DNA from: Serilophus lunatus
Lineage: Eukaryota > Chordata > Aves > Passeriformes > Eurylaimidae
DNA length: 64,000 bases
Assembly (NCBI GenBank): GCA_013399895.1
Contig: VXBA01006569.1
Location: 960,518-1,024,517, forward strand
Reading direction: 5' to 3'
A program made the translations under genes and the position numbers. This document shows positions 36,101 through 49,677 of the stretch, one piece after another (within the stretch, counting starts at the first letter, position 1; each line of letters begins with the position of its first letter). The notes under the pieces are model-generated. The model did not search any database and was not told where the DNA came from. It saw only the letters and a program-made list of their open reading frames with translations.

Positions 36101-39100
36101 TCATTCTCACAGCTGGGAATGGAAGTATACAACTCTTAAACTCTTCTTACAATTCAGAATTAATAAATGCCAAAAAAGACTTCTGTATTTTTTGACATAA
36201 AAACGACCTTTTTTCCTTTTTTTTTGGTGCTGCAAAGGATTTGATGAAAATACATAAGGTTTTCTGGAAGCAAACTGGAGCTAATGTCTTATTCTTTCAG
36301 CTGAATGTTACAATAGTAGATGACACAGAGAGGCACTTTATTGCTTGTTCTCTCTCTCTGGCCCTCTGCCTCTTGTTTGTTGTCTGCTTTGAGAGAAGAA
36401 GCAGGGAATGTCCTGTCTCCATAGAAGTATCTAGTCCAGAAGCTGGAGAAGATTCCTCAAGGGAGCAAGATGTGGCTTTGGATCATCTCATGTTTAGGAG
36501 AGCACAGAATGCAGTTCTTCTGTTCTCTAGTGACCACCTTAGGCTCTAGGTTGGCCCAGGCAGTCATAGGCAGTCTATATCATTCTGTTCTTTGAAGAGA
36601 AAAAAGTGAGCTTCACTGGAAAAATTGGCCTGTGTCTCTGAGCATCACTATTCCTAAGTGTCTTAGTAAAGTCGGGCCTAAGAAACTTTACAACATCAAT
36701 GTTCATACAACCAAAATCATCATGTGGCTCTTTGGACATAACAAATGGACTGGCTTTTCATAAAAGCACCATCCTTCCTACCAGCTTTGGCTGATAGCAA
36801 AGTCACTGTGAAGCTCTGTTGGGACACTAAAAGTCTTGTGCAGGCCCTCCTGAAGCTGATTTGGTCAACCCCCAGGAGAGGATAACCCCCACTGACAACA
36901 GGGTGAGCAAAGCCTCTAGACTTTTTGCCACAGCCTTGATTCAGCAGTTGATAGGTGGCTCTGCCACCTTGGCAAATTGATAGAAGTTAATCCCTACCAT
37001 GGAATCTTGGGACTTCACCCCCAGAAAGCTCCTCCAACTTTCATCCATTGCCAGCACAATCTGGCCTTGCTTGCATTTTGAAAGCACCTGCACTTTTTTT
37101 TTTTTGCAAGCTACTATTTTACTAAGAATGCATCACACCTTGATAGTGCTTTTCATCTACCCACCTTTGTGTACTTGATGGTAATGTGAAAGATTATTGC
37201 TTCATTCCAGAGATAGGGAAAATGGGGAACCAGGCAATTCATCTTGTTTTTGATATTCAGAACTGGAAGTAATACAGCATTGCAGCTAACATCTAGGTGA
37301 ATGCTTCAATATTGATGGTCCATTGGAGCAGAGCATGTTTTAGAAATGCACACTCTGTAGTCACAATACATATATCCTATAACATCTACCAGCAGACTCG
37401 AAGGATGGGAAGGGAGAAGAAAGGAGAAGAGATGTGAGAGAGAACCTTCTTAACCATTCTGGGCTTTCTTGAAAACAATAAAGTGCTATCTCGATTTTCC
37501 TGCAATTAGAAAATCACCCACATGTACCTTTTCCCCCCTAATATTATTTTTGTTAAGATGCGATAGCATGTTTCCTCTTGTTAAAGCTGATTCAATACTG
37601 GGATTTGCAAGGAGTAAGCATGTAGACAGGCAGTAGCAAGAGGCTTAAGAAACTTCCTGGAGTGATGGTACTGAGATCTGAGCAATGGACTTGTTTGGGT
37701 TACTTGCAGATCTACACTAATCTACTCTGCCTCTTTCAAAAAAACATGCACCACAAAATCACTAATACTTGATATTAGTAATTATTAGTCCACTAATACT
37801 TGATACAGCACATATTGCTTCCATTTGTCTCCCTGAAAGATACTGTATGGCTTTACCTGAAGTTTGTCTTCTCTGTGGGCTAAAGTATGTCTGAGCCTGG
37901 AGGAGCTTGCCTTACTTGGGGCTATGTTGTGTGCCATTTGGTTCTGTTCTTCCTTCACAAAGAGCTGCAAGGCAGGACATGTCAGCTGAATTTGGCAGTC
38001 AAACAAAAGCCATTTGGAGACTATAAGAAAAACAACTGCTCCATGGCTTGGAAACTCTTGCTCGATCACACGGTGAATCAGAGCATGTCCCTTACTGTTT
38101 CACAACAACCCTGCTCCTAAGAGCACAGTCTCACAGCAAGTCCAAAAACAAGCTTTGTGGAGTATGGATTTTCATCTTGTAATAACAGCTTCATTTTCTA
38201 GGCATGAAGTACATGTCCTTCAGTAATATGTGATGAAATGTAAATTGTACGTATTCTGTATCCAGCCTCATTGCCTGTGCTGGCAGCCTCTCCTTGGGAG
38301 CCTCAACAGCCCTGCACACCCATCATGCTGATGTTTCTTCATATATCCCTTTACAAAACCATGCCTGAAGCTACAAGTTCCACCTACAAACCACAGGCAG
38401 ATTCTTATGTGATGACAGACCTTTATGGCAATTAGCCAGAGGAAAATATGCGAACAGAGATTGAGGGGACAAAAACCCCCAAAAACTCATGAAAAAACAT
38501 CTTGTGAGAGTGAACAGACCAACTTGTTGTGACAGGCAGGGCTTTCTGACCTCAGACCCAGGCTATTCATCTCATGTACAGCACCACTGCTGTGTACCAG
38601 TGCCCATACCGCTGGTAAGACCATGAGCAGATGCGAACCCAAAACTGGAGCTGTCTCTACCTTCCTCTTGGCACCTCTGAGGTGGCAGCCAGCTGCTGTC
38701 TGGGGTGTCCTATCAGCACTGGTGGAGTATGGGAGAGGATCTGGCTTCTTGCCCAGCAAACCCTCAGGTGTGAGGTTGGCCTGGCACAGAAGCCTGCAGG
38801 AAAGCTGCCAACATGGGAGCCATGCTTTTTGTTCAGGACACCAAAAGACAGCTTGAAGAGTGGGGTAGGAGTGGTCAGACAAGCGCAAGGGCTGGGCTTG
38901 ATATATGACTTTGTATGGGACAGAAATGTGGTGGTGAGAAAAGGCGTGGGAGTTTGGTTGGGCTTGGCTTGATTTTAGGGTGGGTGACACGAAGATGAAA
39001 CAAGGACACAGAGACATGTTTCATCCTAAGGTATGTGACCAGAGGCAGACCCACGATCACTGCTGTTCAAGGTGTTTGCCATTTCTTACACCTTAGTGCC

Positions 39101-42100
39101 TACTGCTGTTAGTGGTGGCACTCAACTTTGGGCACTTCACATTTAGGAGGGCACCCACCTTCTGAGCGTGATGACAGTAAGCTTTGGATCTGGCCTTGCA
39201 CTGTGGCTGAACTGAGCAAAAGAGAAAAAATTCTTTCCTCTTCTGCTCATGAAAACAGTTAATCTATTTTCTGATGCGGACGAATCATGTTTGCATTTCC
39301 TTCTGCTGCTTGGATCTTAGAAGTCCATAGCTGTTGGCAGAGCTGGAAGGTAAGGCTGGCAGCAGGGCTCATCTCTCAGCCCGTAAGTGCTGCTGCAAAT
39401 CACTGCTGTTACTCCTGGTGACTTGACAGAATGCCAAGGATGTAATGAATTAAACAACTACCTGAATAAACTTTGTGTGGGTCCATTTAAGAAATCTGTG
39501 CATTATGGACTGCAAACTATTATAGTGTGAATGTGTTCTTCCCAAACCCCTCACTGAGTACCACCATGAAGCTCTGGATCCAGCCTGTCTGCAGTGTCTT
39601 TCTTTCTCCCCATCACAAGTATTGTTTGGGATTCACTACCTACCTTTACAGAATTTGTTTTCCATTCCCTACTTGTTGGATGCTTCTTTTATCATATTTG
39701 AAGATTTTTTTCCTGAGAATACATTGGGCACTTTTCAAGTGCTACTGGAGCTACAGGCCTGAAAGACATTCACATAATCTTCTTTTATATTTTATTTAAA
39801 ACGAAAAGACATTATAAATAAAATATCCTTGCTTAGTACTTCTTTGCTAGCTAGAGAACAGTCTGTCCTAGTGGTAGGAAAAATTTTAAGCTAAATTGGC
39901 ATAGATGGGCTGCTGTACAGCTTCCAGAATAGAGAAAAAATGTTTCTTTCTGCAAATGCAATCTCTTATTATAACTCTGAACAAAGTTTTCCACTTCTGC
40001 AAATGATTTGCTGGTCAAAGAAAGTGGGACATTCATTAATAACTGTAAATGTTGATTTAGAAAATACTGTATGAGTAGAGTTTGAGAAAATTATGTTCTA
40101 ATGTAGTCTCAGCTAGTTGTTCTTCTCTTCTACCCCTATCCCCAAAGAATATTTTCACTGAACACTGACTTTTTCTCAGGAGTTTTTATTTCAGATTTAA
40201 TTATAACTTTACAATCTCTCCCCAGATCAGTAACAGTGTAGTTGTACTGCTTGCTGAGAAGACAGAAGAATGAACTGCAATTCATAACTGATTCACAGAA
40301 TGAAAAAGAATGAATCTTTTATATACCACTGCCTTCTGGTATTTTGAAAGAATACATATTTTGAAACAGCTTAGATTGCAGTTACTGCTCAAATACAAGT
40401 GCAAAACATTCTAGCTACGTGTTAATGTTTTATTCATGGATACATGTAATATTAATGCAAAAAACTTCTCAGTCAGAAATTCTATTATCAGTTTGTGATG
40501 TTTCAGCTATTTCAGACGCCAAGATGTGAAAGAATGTGGGATTCTAAGCAGTGAGTCAGCTGTTACCTACATCTACAGCTAAGTAGTATCGCTGGAATAA
40601 CTCCTCATTTGACTTGTTCGCCTAATGATTTTTGTGCAAAACCTATTCCCTTTCATACCCATGAGAATTCAGGAAAGATGCTGACAATAACTACTGGGGA
40701 GAATTACTATTTGTAGTCCAGCCTGCAGATATAGCGATTCCTTGTCTAGAATCCAGTAGAGTCCTCAGTATGCATTAAATTTCAACATCATGTAGTTTTA
40801 CTGTAGTTGATTCTAATTGGCATTGTTCTTAAGCCTGACTTATTACACAATTCTTTTTTATATGCTCTTAGCAAACATATAGCTTGCTTTACAGCTAGCT
40901 TAATGCTGATTTTTATTATTCTTTTCAGCAATTTGAAATAATATCTCAAGTTGCAAGTCAGTCTTAGTCATAATTCTTGTTATTATTTTATTATTCTCAT
41001 ATTAAAAAAAAAATTAAAAAAAGTGTTTTGCAAACACAACTGTGAAAAAGCATAAATTTTCCCGGACTTTCTAGCTACAATTTTTTTTTTCCATCTTCAG
41101 ACTGTGAGACTGCATTTTGTAGTCAGTAATTCTATTCTCATACCATAAAAAAAATAATTTCAAGAGTAGAACAAAAACTATAGGAAAATACATACTGCAT
41201 CAGTAGTACCGTGGTATATAAAGAGGCATTTTCTTACATACTTGAATAGAGGGATAAATGGTAGTACTTTTCATTTAAAAGCCCCTTCGTTTTACATTTA
41301 AAGTGCAGTATTTCAGGTGGATACTTAGGGACACTGTAGCTCCGATCCTCCATTTGTCAGTTAATATGTGAAGGTCCCTGGTAGCTAAGTTGCCCTGAAA
41401 CCATTGCTCTGGAAACTGCACCAAGCATAGGAAAATGTCCCTGATGGGGAAAGCATAGAGCTGTTGTTACATGTAAGCAGAAGCAATAGTGAAATAAGGA
41501 TAAGCCATTGGCTGTCTTGGCTGCTTGGATTATACTCCAGAGAATTTTATGTTTTGCAACAACAAAACCAAGCCCAGTCCTACTTCCTATATGGTGGCTT
41601 GCCTCCTGCTGAGAGCCTTGGAAGAGCCCAGTCACCTGCTAGTGTGTGTAAGACTGCTGCCATTTCAAGCCATCCGTCCTGTCTGGACAACGGGCAATTG
41701 CTGTGCTGTATTTGCATCCCTTCCGTGGTCATCCTGTAACAGTATGACTCCCTGGAAATCAGAAATTAAGAACTCATGTTAAACCAACAGATCCAGATAG
41801 GAAGCCCCTCTGTCTTTAGCCAGCTGGCTCACTCTCTGGTTCTCATACTTGCCCCTCTCAACAAAACTTGCTTCCCCAGCATGCAGCCAGGAGAGAGACC
41901 TTTCTCTCACAAACTACTTCAAGCTGAGGTTTCCTTCACATCTTTAGCTGTGTCCAACAAGAATTAGTAGTGATGGGCTTTATATTGGATAGTGTAAACA
42001 AGAGACTTCCTCTCAGGTTGTAGTTCAACCTAGTTTGAATGATAAGTACTTTCTAGGCAGCTGGATAAAATTCACCTCAAGCATCTGTGCATGAGGCACC

Positions 42101-45100
42101 CAGGCACAAGGCTTTTACCTCTATAGCTTCTAGCATATTTCTTTATCATTTGTTGGAGATTTCTGTGGTTCATTCTGAAGAAAATATGACTAATGGATTC
42201 ATATGTTGAGATTTTTTTGTCTGTTGGTCGTTTGAGAAATCACTGAGTTAAATGCAGGTTGTAGTTTAGCCACAGAAACTCACCTCTGGAATATTATGGT
42301 TATTTCTTTTCAGAGTTCCTGAAGATTTTGAGGAGAAAGCAAAAGTGTTCTGTTGTAGCTTATAAAACACATGGAAATTCTTTCCTTCTCTCTGTAACTT
42401 GTGCTTTTCTTTCTTCCTGTTATTAATATGGCATTAAACCTTAAAATGTGAAACTCATTGTGTTGCAGCAACAGTGTCCCCTTCAAAATTGCCAGCCATG
42501 CAACTACCCCACAGCCTGTGGGGTGGGGAGGCCATGGCAGGGGGAACAGAGGAGGAAAGCTGGTGGGACCAGGACCCCATTTCCTTCCCTGCCTGGGGAC
42601 CCATTCCAGCCATACCACATCACAGTGCTGCAGGTAGCACAGGGCAAATAACTTTGGGATCTAAGTAAGAAAGCAAATATAAAATGACCATGAAAATTGC
42701 CCAACCGGTTAAATCTGGTTCCAGCCAGCAACTGAAGTTCTACCTTGAAATACTTAAATCTCATTTGGATGGCACAGATTTACATTCCAGATGAATTAAT
42801 GGCTTTCACACAATATCCTCAGCAGAGATGCCCCAGCATACCAACCTCTGTGTTTTCGGGAGATGGAATTTGTAATTCCTCCAGGAGCCACATTCTTCTA
42901 AGCGTTACTTCTATTTTTGGACTGACTAGTTGCTTTATTTAGAAAAAAAAAAAAAAATCCAAACCAAAAACCTGTGTTCTTGTCAAACTGTAAATGCTAT
43001 ATGAGTCACCTATAGTCACACTAAACCATTCTTCTCTGTTATGGTGCAGTTCATCATCATCACAAAAGGATTTATAGAAAACAAACATAGCTGACAGAGT
43101 CTGCTCTTAAGCTTCCTGTGTTTAATCCTTATGCACATTTAGCCAGCTGAACAGTGTATTGTTGAAAAATGAATTGCTGTGAAAATGTTGGGAGTTGCAG
43201 TAGCTGCAGAGCCTTATTTTTTTGCTAATAAAAATGAATGCCATTCCTCTGACAATTTTTGGCTGCCTATCTGCAGTCATCTGCCTGCATAATAATTGTG
43301 TGAGAGCTAATGAATGATTCTGAAACTTTTGTTTTTAAGAGTGTTAGGACTGCCTTAAAACACATCCTTCGTGAAGTATCACCAATGGTCTTTAGCTTCA
43401 AACAAAACAGAAATTAATGATACAGAAATACATTGAAGCAGAACTAGACAGCTTCAGAACTAGAACTAGCCAGCAGAACTAAATAGCTTCTTGTAGCCTG
43501 CATATAACATACTCTACTCTCATGCTTGCTTCCCATATATTCAGATTGCCTCTTTTCTCCTCACTTTCCTTGGCCCCATGTCTGTGGCATTTAGAGAAGC
43601 AAGCTCAGAGACCTGGTCTAGCATGTAGTCTGAGATGTGATTCTTTCAGTCTTCCTGTCAAAGTTTTTCCAGTGTCATAAGGGATTTGGTGTTCACCCAG
43701 GTAAACAGAGAGAAGCATTCTTTCTGGGGTTCAAGTCATCTCAAAAACTTCAGGGCTGCTGTCCCTGCTTCAATGCAGTGTTTCTATGGGACTTTATTTC
43801 ATTATATTTGGGTGTATAAAGCACTGAGATAGTACAAGATGAGGTAGCAACCGAAAGGATTTGGAGCGACAGGTACATGCCAGTCATCCTAGCTGACGTT
43901 GATCGTTTTTGATCTTTTCTCAGGTGTCTTTGCTATACACCATCACCAAGCCTATGAAGGAGTTAGCAATTCCTGTACAAAGGGAATACTTCCTGTGTTG
44001 CACCATGGGCTGATTAACCGAGGATTTAAAAGAAATGATGAATAACATCCAGATCTTCAAGTATATTTAGGTGCCCTGTTCCCACGGGCAAATAGAAGAC
44101 TCCTGCCAGTATGACAGGAGACGGTGTAATTGTAGGACATTATGAAATTAAAGCTCTAATAAAATGCATATGCCTGTGGGAGGATGAGTTAAGGTTGCCC
44201 AGGCAATCTTATTTCTGGCATTTCCTATATTTTCTGCATTTGGTTTTGCAACCTACATATTCACTCATCATAACTTTCTGTTGTAGTATGTAGGCATGAT
44301 TTGAACTTACATCCTTCTCGCTAAACAAGCTATATTTGAAATGCAAAGTTTTCCATATCTTTCCACTTTGACACAAGGTCAGCTCAAGCCATGTCCAGTG
44401 GTGGCTTGTGCCATCCTGGCTGAACCACTGAGCAGGGCAAGATGTGTACCCAGGGTCTCTCACCAGCACAGCTGCAAGGCCAGCTACTGCACAACCAAAT
44501 GTACTGTCTGAAATTTGGAGAGGTGGTAACCACAATGCTGCTTTCCCTGTCTGTAGTTTCAGGGATGCAGCTTCTAGGTGATGACTCCATGAAGTTAAAT
44601 CATCTGCAGAGGCTAGACTTGCAGAATGCACATATAACAAGCTCTTCATTTGCTTAGCAACTCGGAGAAGCTGTACCAGCCCAGTGCTCCTCTGCCAGTG
44701 TAAGCATCATCCTACAGTTTGCCTGGTGCAGCAGGACTTGCCACTGACCTGTCACTGACCTGACCTGCAATTCAGGCATTAGCTCCTTGATGAACTGACT
44801 CTGTTGTAATATCAGGTGAGATTTAGAGAGGCTGGTAATGGTACTTTAAAGCCACAGTTTTTAGAGGGATTAGAATAGATCCTGAGTCATTCCTAAAATG
44901 GAAAACAAAAATTCTGCTATGCTCTCTCATGCACGTTTTTGAATGAAGTATTAGAGCCTGTATTAATTCAAGAGGTTCTATAATTGGGGCTTCCCACACA
45001 CACACACACACTTTTCAGATCAAATCACCACTCTGTGCAGAACAACTGCTTGTACTGTGGGGGCACAAACCAGCACAAAAAAATACTGGCAGCAGATGGG

Positions 45101-46851
45101 CAGGCTTGAATGGAAAAGAAAACCTTGAGCATTTCACTTCTTGGATTAGAGTTTGGGAGCGTTACATAAGGAGGAAATAGGAAAAAAAATGCAAGCTTAA
45201 GATAGGATAAAATCTGATTAAAATGCAGACTAATATAATTGCAGAACATTACTCAAGCTTTCTTGTGGAGAGAGAAAAATGTCTGCTATTGTGCTGCCAT
45301 AGAAACCACAGAGGGTCTGTGGGTAGGTTAGGGTGCATGGAGCATATTGTTCCCTCCCTAACCTCTTTCTCTGCCTTGGAAAGAAGATCCTATCTTGCTT
45401 TGCAAGCTTGGCATTTGCTGGTCAGGAGATCTCTCCCAGTACAGAGACAAATTGTTTTCCTGTTTATGTAGTTTCTTTTAATACCTCTACTTCCTCCCTT
45501 ATTTGTTTTGCTCTTGGAAGGCAATGCAAGATTGTGTAAAAGGACGGGTAAGCTCCAGTCTTCTCATGCTTTTCACAGGGTTTGGTCCACTTGGTTTTAT
45601 ATGCTGGAAGCATGAGACATATGCTGTGCCATGGAAAGAGAGCTTTCTTGTATTTACTCTTATAAAGCCAAAGACAGAACTCCTAGTGCCTTGGAAAGTA
45701 AATACTTATCTGGAATGAGCAGATTTTGTCCATGTTTCTGAACACTGTGTCTACATCACTTGTTTCTTTGAAGACATGAGTTAGAATTACCAAACCACTA
45801 GACAACAAACTAAGCTTTATTCCCTGGCTGTTGATGGAAGTGTCTTTATGGAAGGTGCAAACTGCATACAAACATGCCCTCTGTACAGTGGCATAAAATA
45901 AATAATGTCACTGAAGCATAGAAGTATGTATTCCCACTAGCTCCAACCCATAACCATCCGGGCTAAGCCCTCATGTCTGACAGCAGTCACTTCTGCCCAA
46001 TTGACAAGATGACATTTTATTAACTAGACTGGTAGATGAGAAAGCCTGTCTGCATCACATCAGACCTCCTTCTTATCCACAGTACTTAATAATATTATTT
46101 GTCCAAAATTTGAGAAGATTATTTATAAGTGCTTATGAAGTCCATGCTAGCATAAAGTACTGAAAAATGCACCTCCTCATAATTTATAATGTGCACTCCT
46201 TGTTTGTAAAGGGATGATTTTAATTTTTATCCCAATGCCTTCCTAAAACAATTGACTCAGTGGCTCAAATGTATATTTTACAAGCATGTATTTTGTATCT
46301 CAGTTTTTTTCCAGAAGTTCCACCTTTTAGTATGACTGATTGTTTTGCTTTTGGTGTTTTAAGACAGAGGAAGAAGATCCCATTCCTAAGTTATTTTAGC
46401 GCTTTCCTTTAGGCCCTAATTAATCATCTCCTTTATAAAATGAGTTTATCAAGGCATTGTTTTATGTTCATCATTCTTTCCCATTTCCCCTTTTCTACCA
46501 CACCTCTTTATGTGTTGGAAACACTGTTGCTGTGTACATTGCTATATGTTGCATCTAAATATTTATTTATGGAATGGAATTAGAATATTCTCTGTAGGCC
46601 TCTAGAAAGGATCATTGAATCTCATTGCCACTGAAGACAATCACACCATTTATTTCCTTCTATAAAATCCTCCAGATCAATTCTATAGAAATTAGACTTG
46701 CTTTTACTCCCGTGACTCTTGTTAGAGGTCTGTTCTGGTGTTATGCTACTCTGACTGAACTTATACCCACTTATTCTCATGATGACATTGGTCTTTAATT
46801 TTAACTTTCCTAGCTCCCCATTTTCCAAACACTCCTTCTGTATATTTTTTA
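33151..46851. other. Gene-poor intergenic, right part
   Basis: No coding exon was recognised. The longest frames (38487-39017 minus, 176 codons; 44209-44649 minus, 146 codons; 36241-36549 plus) have no familiar motif and no paired splice sites noted. A short CA run lies at about 44996-45011. A stretch at about 43.05-43.33 kb has the homeodomain-site-rich AT texture of a conserved non-coding element. Confidence 0.5.
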
Positions 46852-46979
46852 ATTATTGAACTGTTCTTAACTCACGAGTTTTACTTTCTCTCTGATTCTC
46901 CTTCCTACTAAGGTGGGCAGGGGGGAGTAAGCAAGGAGCTGTGTGGTACTTGGTTGCCAACTGCAGTTAAACCATGACA
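46852..46979 (+). mobile_element. ERV-L-type LTR 3' fragment
   Basis: The plus strand carries the final part of the same LTR type as at 27053-27606, in opposite orientation. It has an AACTCACGAGTTTTACTTTC block, then GGGGGAGTAAGCAAGGAGCTG, and ends AAACCATGACA at 46979. The 5' part of the LTR is missing or unrecognisable. Confidence 0.75.
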
Positions 46980-48950
46980 AAAACTTAGATCTACTCTTGG
47001 CTGGACAAAAGAATCACATATCTGCAGATCTTCTCTGAAATTACTTATTTGACACTGCTGGGTTTACATTTCGCCTTTTACATAGATCGTACTCAACTCA
47101 GGAGTCTCTCTTATCCAAATGCTGATCTTGTAGCCAGTGGAAGAAATTTTTGTGATTAATATCTGCATATCATTAGTATTACTGAATGCAACTGTATTTT
47201 TATTAAATCTGTTCTGAGAGGCATGCAGCTTCTCCAATGTACTTTCTCACCCTTGTTTGAACTGGTGAAGTTTCCCAGCTCTGTTAACAGCAGATTTCAT
47301 TAGCATATTTGTGTTCTCAATGACGCCAGTGTAATGAAAATATGAAGGACAACAGGAGCATTAATGAATCACGCGGGGCACTTTACTTCAGTCTGACACT
47401 TCCCATATAAAACACTCCTCTGTCGTTGTCTCCTGATCCACACAATCTTCTGCTTCAATAACTGTTTCCTGTCTGGACAGCATCAGGTATTATTGATCCC
47501 AAATAGATTATATCTATCCCATTTCCTTTCTTGAAGAAAAAGGAAAACAAAGTCATACCAGGCAAGATATCTTGTTGAAGCAACATCTCATCTAATTGCA
47601 TACTTAACCTTTATCCCATTTTTTCCTGTATCTATACTGTAAAACTTCTTGCTCCTTTCACCCTCATCTTCACTCACTTGGCCTGCCTGTACTCTGGAAG
47701 CGATTGCTTGTTTTTCCCCTCTGCAGTAATTACCTGTGACTTTCTTCCCATTACTCATCTTCCTTCCGCATCAATCTTTCACATAATCATCTTTATTAAA
47801 ATTGGAAGCAAAAGGCTTATTGGTTTTCTGAATATTTTCAGACTTCTTTCAATTTGTATTCCCTTCTCGCTGTATGACAGTCCGGTTTCTTTTTCCTTGG
47901 CTGAAATAACTACTTCTAGCTGACATTATTTTCCTTCTGCATTTCATCATCTTGAAGACAAAACTTTCTTAGGAGAGTGATCCTCCTCACTTCTACCTTT
48001 AAGTTTTTGATTTTCAGTGACCTTAGTTACCAATGTGCCAGGAAATCGTCCACGAAACCATTTCCCTTTGCTCAAGATAAAATCTCCAGATAATTTCTGC
48101 TGCTCTGGCATAAAGAAATCTAGTCTTTTCTTTGTATTCAAGTCCTTCATCTTAGTTGATTTTTTTCTAATTATATATCTTAATTTTTTCCCTTTTGATT
48201 TAGAATACCCTTTAATAAATCTATGTTTTACCCAACTTTTTATTTTAAACTACATCCAGGAAGCAATTTTTTTCCCTTATGACCTTACTATGTAGTTAGC
48301 CTTACAATATACTCGCTACTCATAAAGCCAAACCACCATCACTTCTGGTGCTGGTCTTGTGGCTGGCAAAGAGAGCCGTCCCTCAATCGTACCCAGCACT
48401 GCTCAGCTCCAGGTCTGAGCAGTTGTTCGCAGTCTTCTCTCACATTTTTATCTGGGAATGCAGCAGCTACTGCAGGATAAGAAATGTGTGTTTGCTGTGA
48501 CAGCGGCCATCTTTGGCCAATGTCACCATCAGCCTACCAGTTCTACTCCTGACTCTCTTAATATTTTCCCTGCTGTGGTTTTGCATCAAACTCTTTGGGT
48601 TTACTTTCTTAAAAAAAAATAAAACTATTGTTTCGGTAATTGGCATTCATTGATGTCTAGTGGCCTTTAGTATGAGGGCTCATTCCTGATTGCAGGAGAG
48701 TGATTTTATCCTCCCCTGTTACGTCCCTCCTAGCAAGACTTGCTTGATGCGTCTGCAGGTTTTATTCCTCCATTTTGCTGCTCAGGCTCCCGCTTATGCC
48801 AGCAACTGTTTCAAGTGCTTTACATGAACTGCTCTCTGTACCCTGGCTGGTACAATCCTCCGTTTCCCACCCATCTCTCATTTATAATTCTCCTTCTTTG
48901 AAATTATCTTCTGTTGTTTCTTTAACCGTTGCCATGTCCATGTTTTCCTC
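46980..48950. other. Intergenic upstream of RASL11B
   Basis: No gene was recognised. About 47.1-47.4 kb is rich in ATTA/TAAT and ATTAGCATA-type strings and could be a regulatory element for RASL11B. That is a texture-based guess. GC rises steadily from about 48.7 kb into the CpG island. Confidence 0.45.
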
Positions 48951-49480
48951 GATTTCCCCTCCCCGCCCTTCACCGCCCTCCGCCCCGTTTCTGTGTATTA
49001 CGACCAGGCTGAGAGGACACAGACAGGTCTTCCTTAGCCTCGCGCCTCGGTTTCAACTCTTCACAGTTAGAGCCATCCTGATTTCAGTCGGGTCCTACTC
49101 TGTGTGATTATTTCAAACCGCTAGGGAGGGCAAAGACAAGGCATCTGGAGGTGGATGGAGGGAGCTGTGGGACGGAGAGGCGCACACAGACCGACACCCA
49201 CAGGACCGATGCGCCCCGCCAGGCCGGGAACCAGGCAGGTGACTGAGCCTTCATAAACGCCGCGCGCGTTCCAGTCACTCCGGTGGGATTTTCGGAGACG
49301 ACCCCGGCGCTGAGATTTTCGGAAACTCTCGGTCCATCGCCGTTACGGTGCTGCAAATGTTTGACCCCACCAAAGTGGGGAGGTCACAAACTCCTTATTT
49401 CTGACAGCCTCCATCACCCGGCAGGAGGCCCAGGGGCCGCCGCCCCTCTCCCCGCCGCGACCCCCGCAGCCGCTCCCCCC

Positions 49481-49615
49481 NNNNNNNNNNNNNNNNNNNN
49501 NNNNNNNNNNNNNNNNNNNNNNNNNNNNNNNNNNNNNNNNNNNNNNNNNNNNNNNNNNNNNNNNNNNNNNNNNNNNNNNNNNNNNNNNNNNNNNNNNNNN
49601 NNNNNNNNNNNNNNN
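49481..49615. other. Assembly gap (135 N) removing RASL11B exon 1
   Basis: From the family length, about 42 codons of RASL11B precede the visible GVGKT. That is about 126 bases, close to the 135 N's. The start codon and the first part of the G1 loop are therefore almost certainly inside this gap. Confidence 0.97.
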
Positions 49616-49677
49616 GCGGCGTGGGCAAGACGGGTGAGGGGGGCGGGCGGCGTGGGCAAGACGGGTGAGGGGGGCGG
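49616..49677 (+). repeat. 31-bp tandem duplication of RASL11B exon 1 end plus donor
   Basis: Copies at 49616-49646 and 49647-49677 are identical. Each holds the GVGKT codons and the donor ACGG|gtgagg. Because 31 is not a multiple of three, reading through both would shift the frame, so only one copy can be used for splicing. It directly abuts the N-gap, so an assembly artefact is likely. Confidence 0.93.

Noticed and set aside
44994..45011. Short CA repeat
   Set aside because: Too short (about 8 units) to be of special interest.
14120..49200. Search for an ERVMER34-1-like env gene in the syntenic interval
   Set aside because: No env-like frame was recognised; only ERV-L pol and LTR remnants are present.
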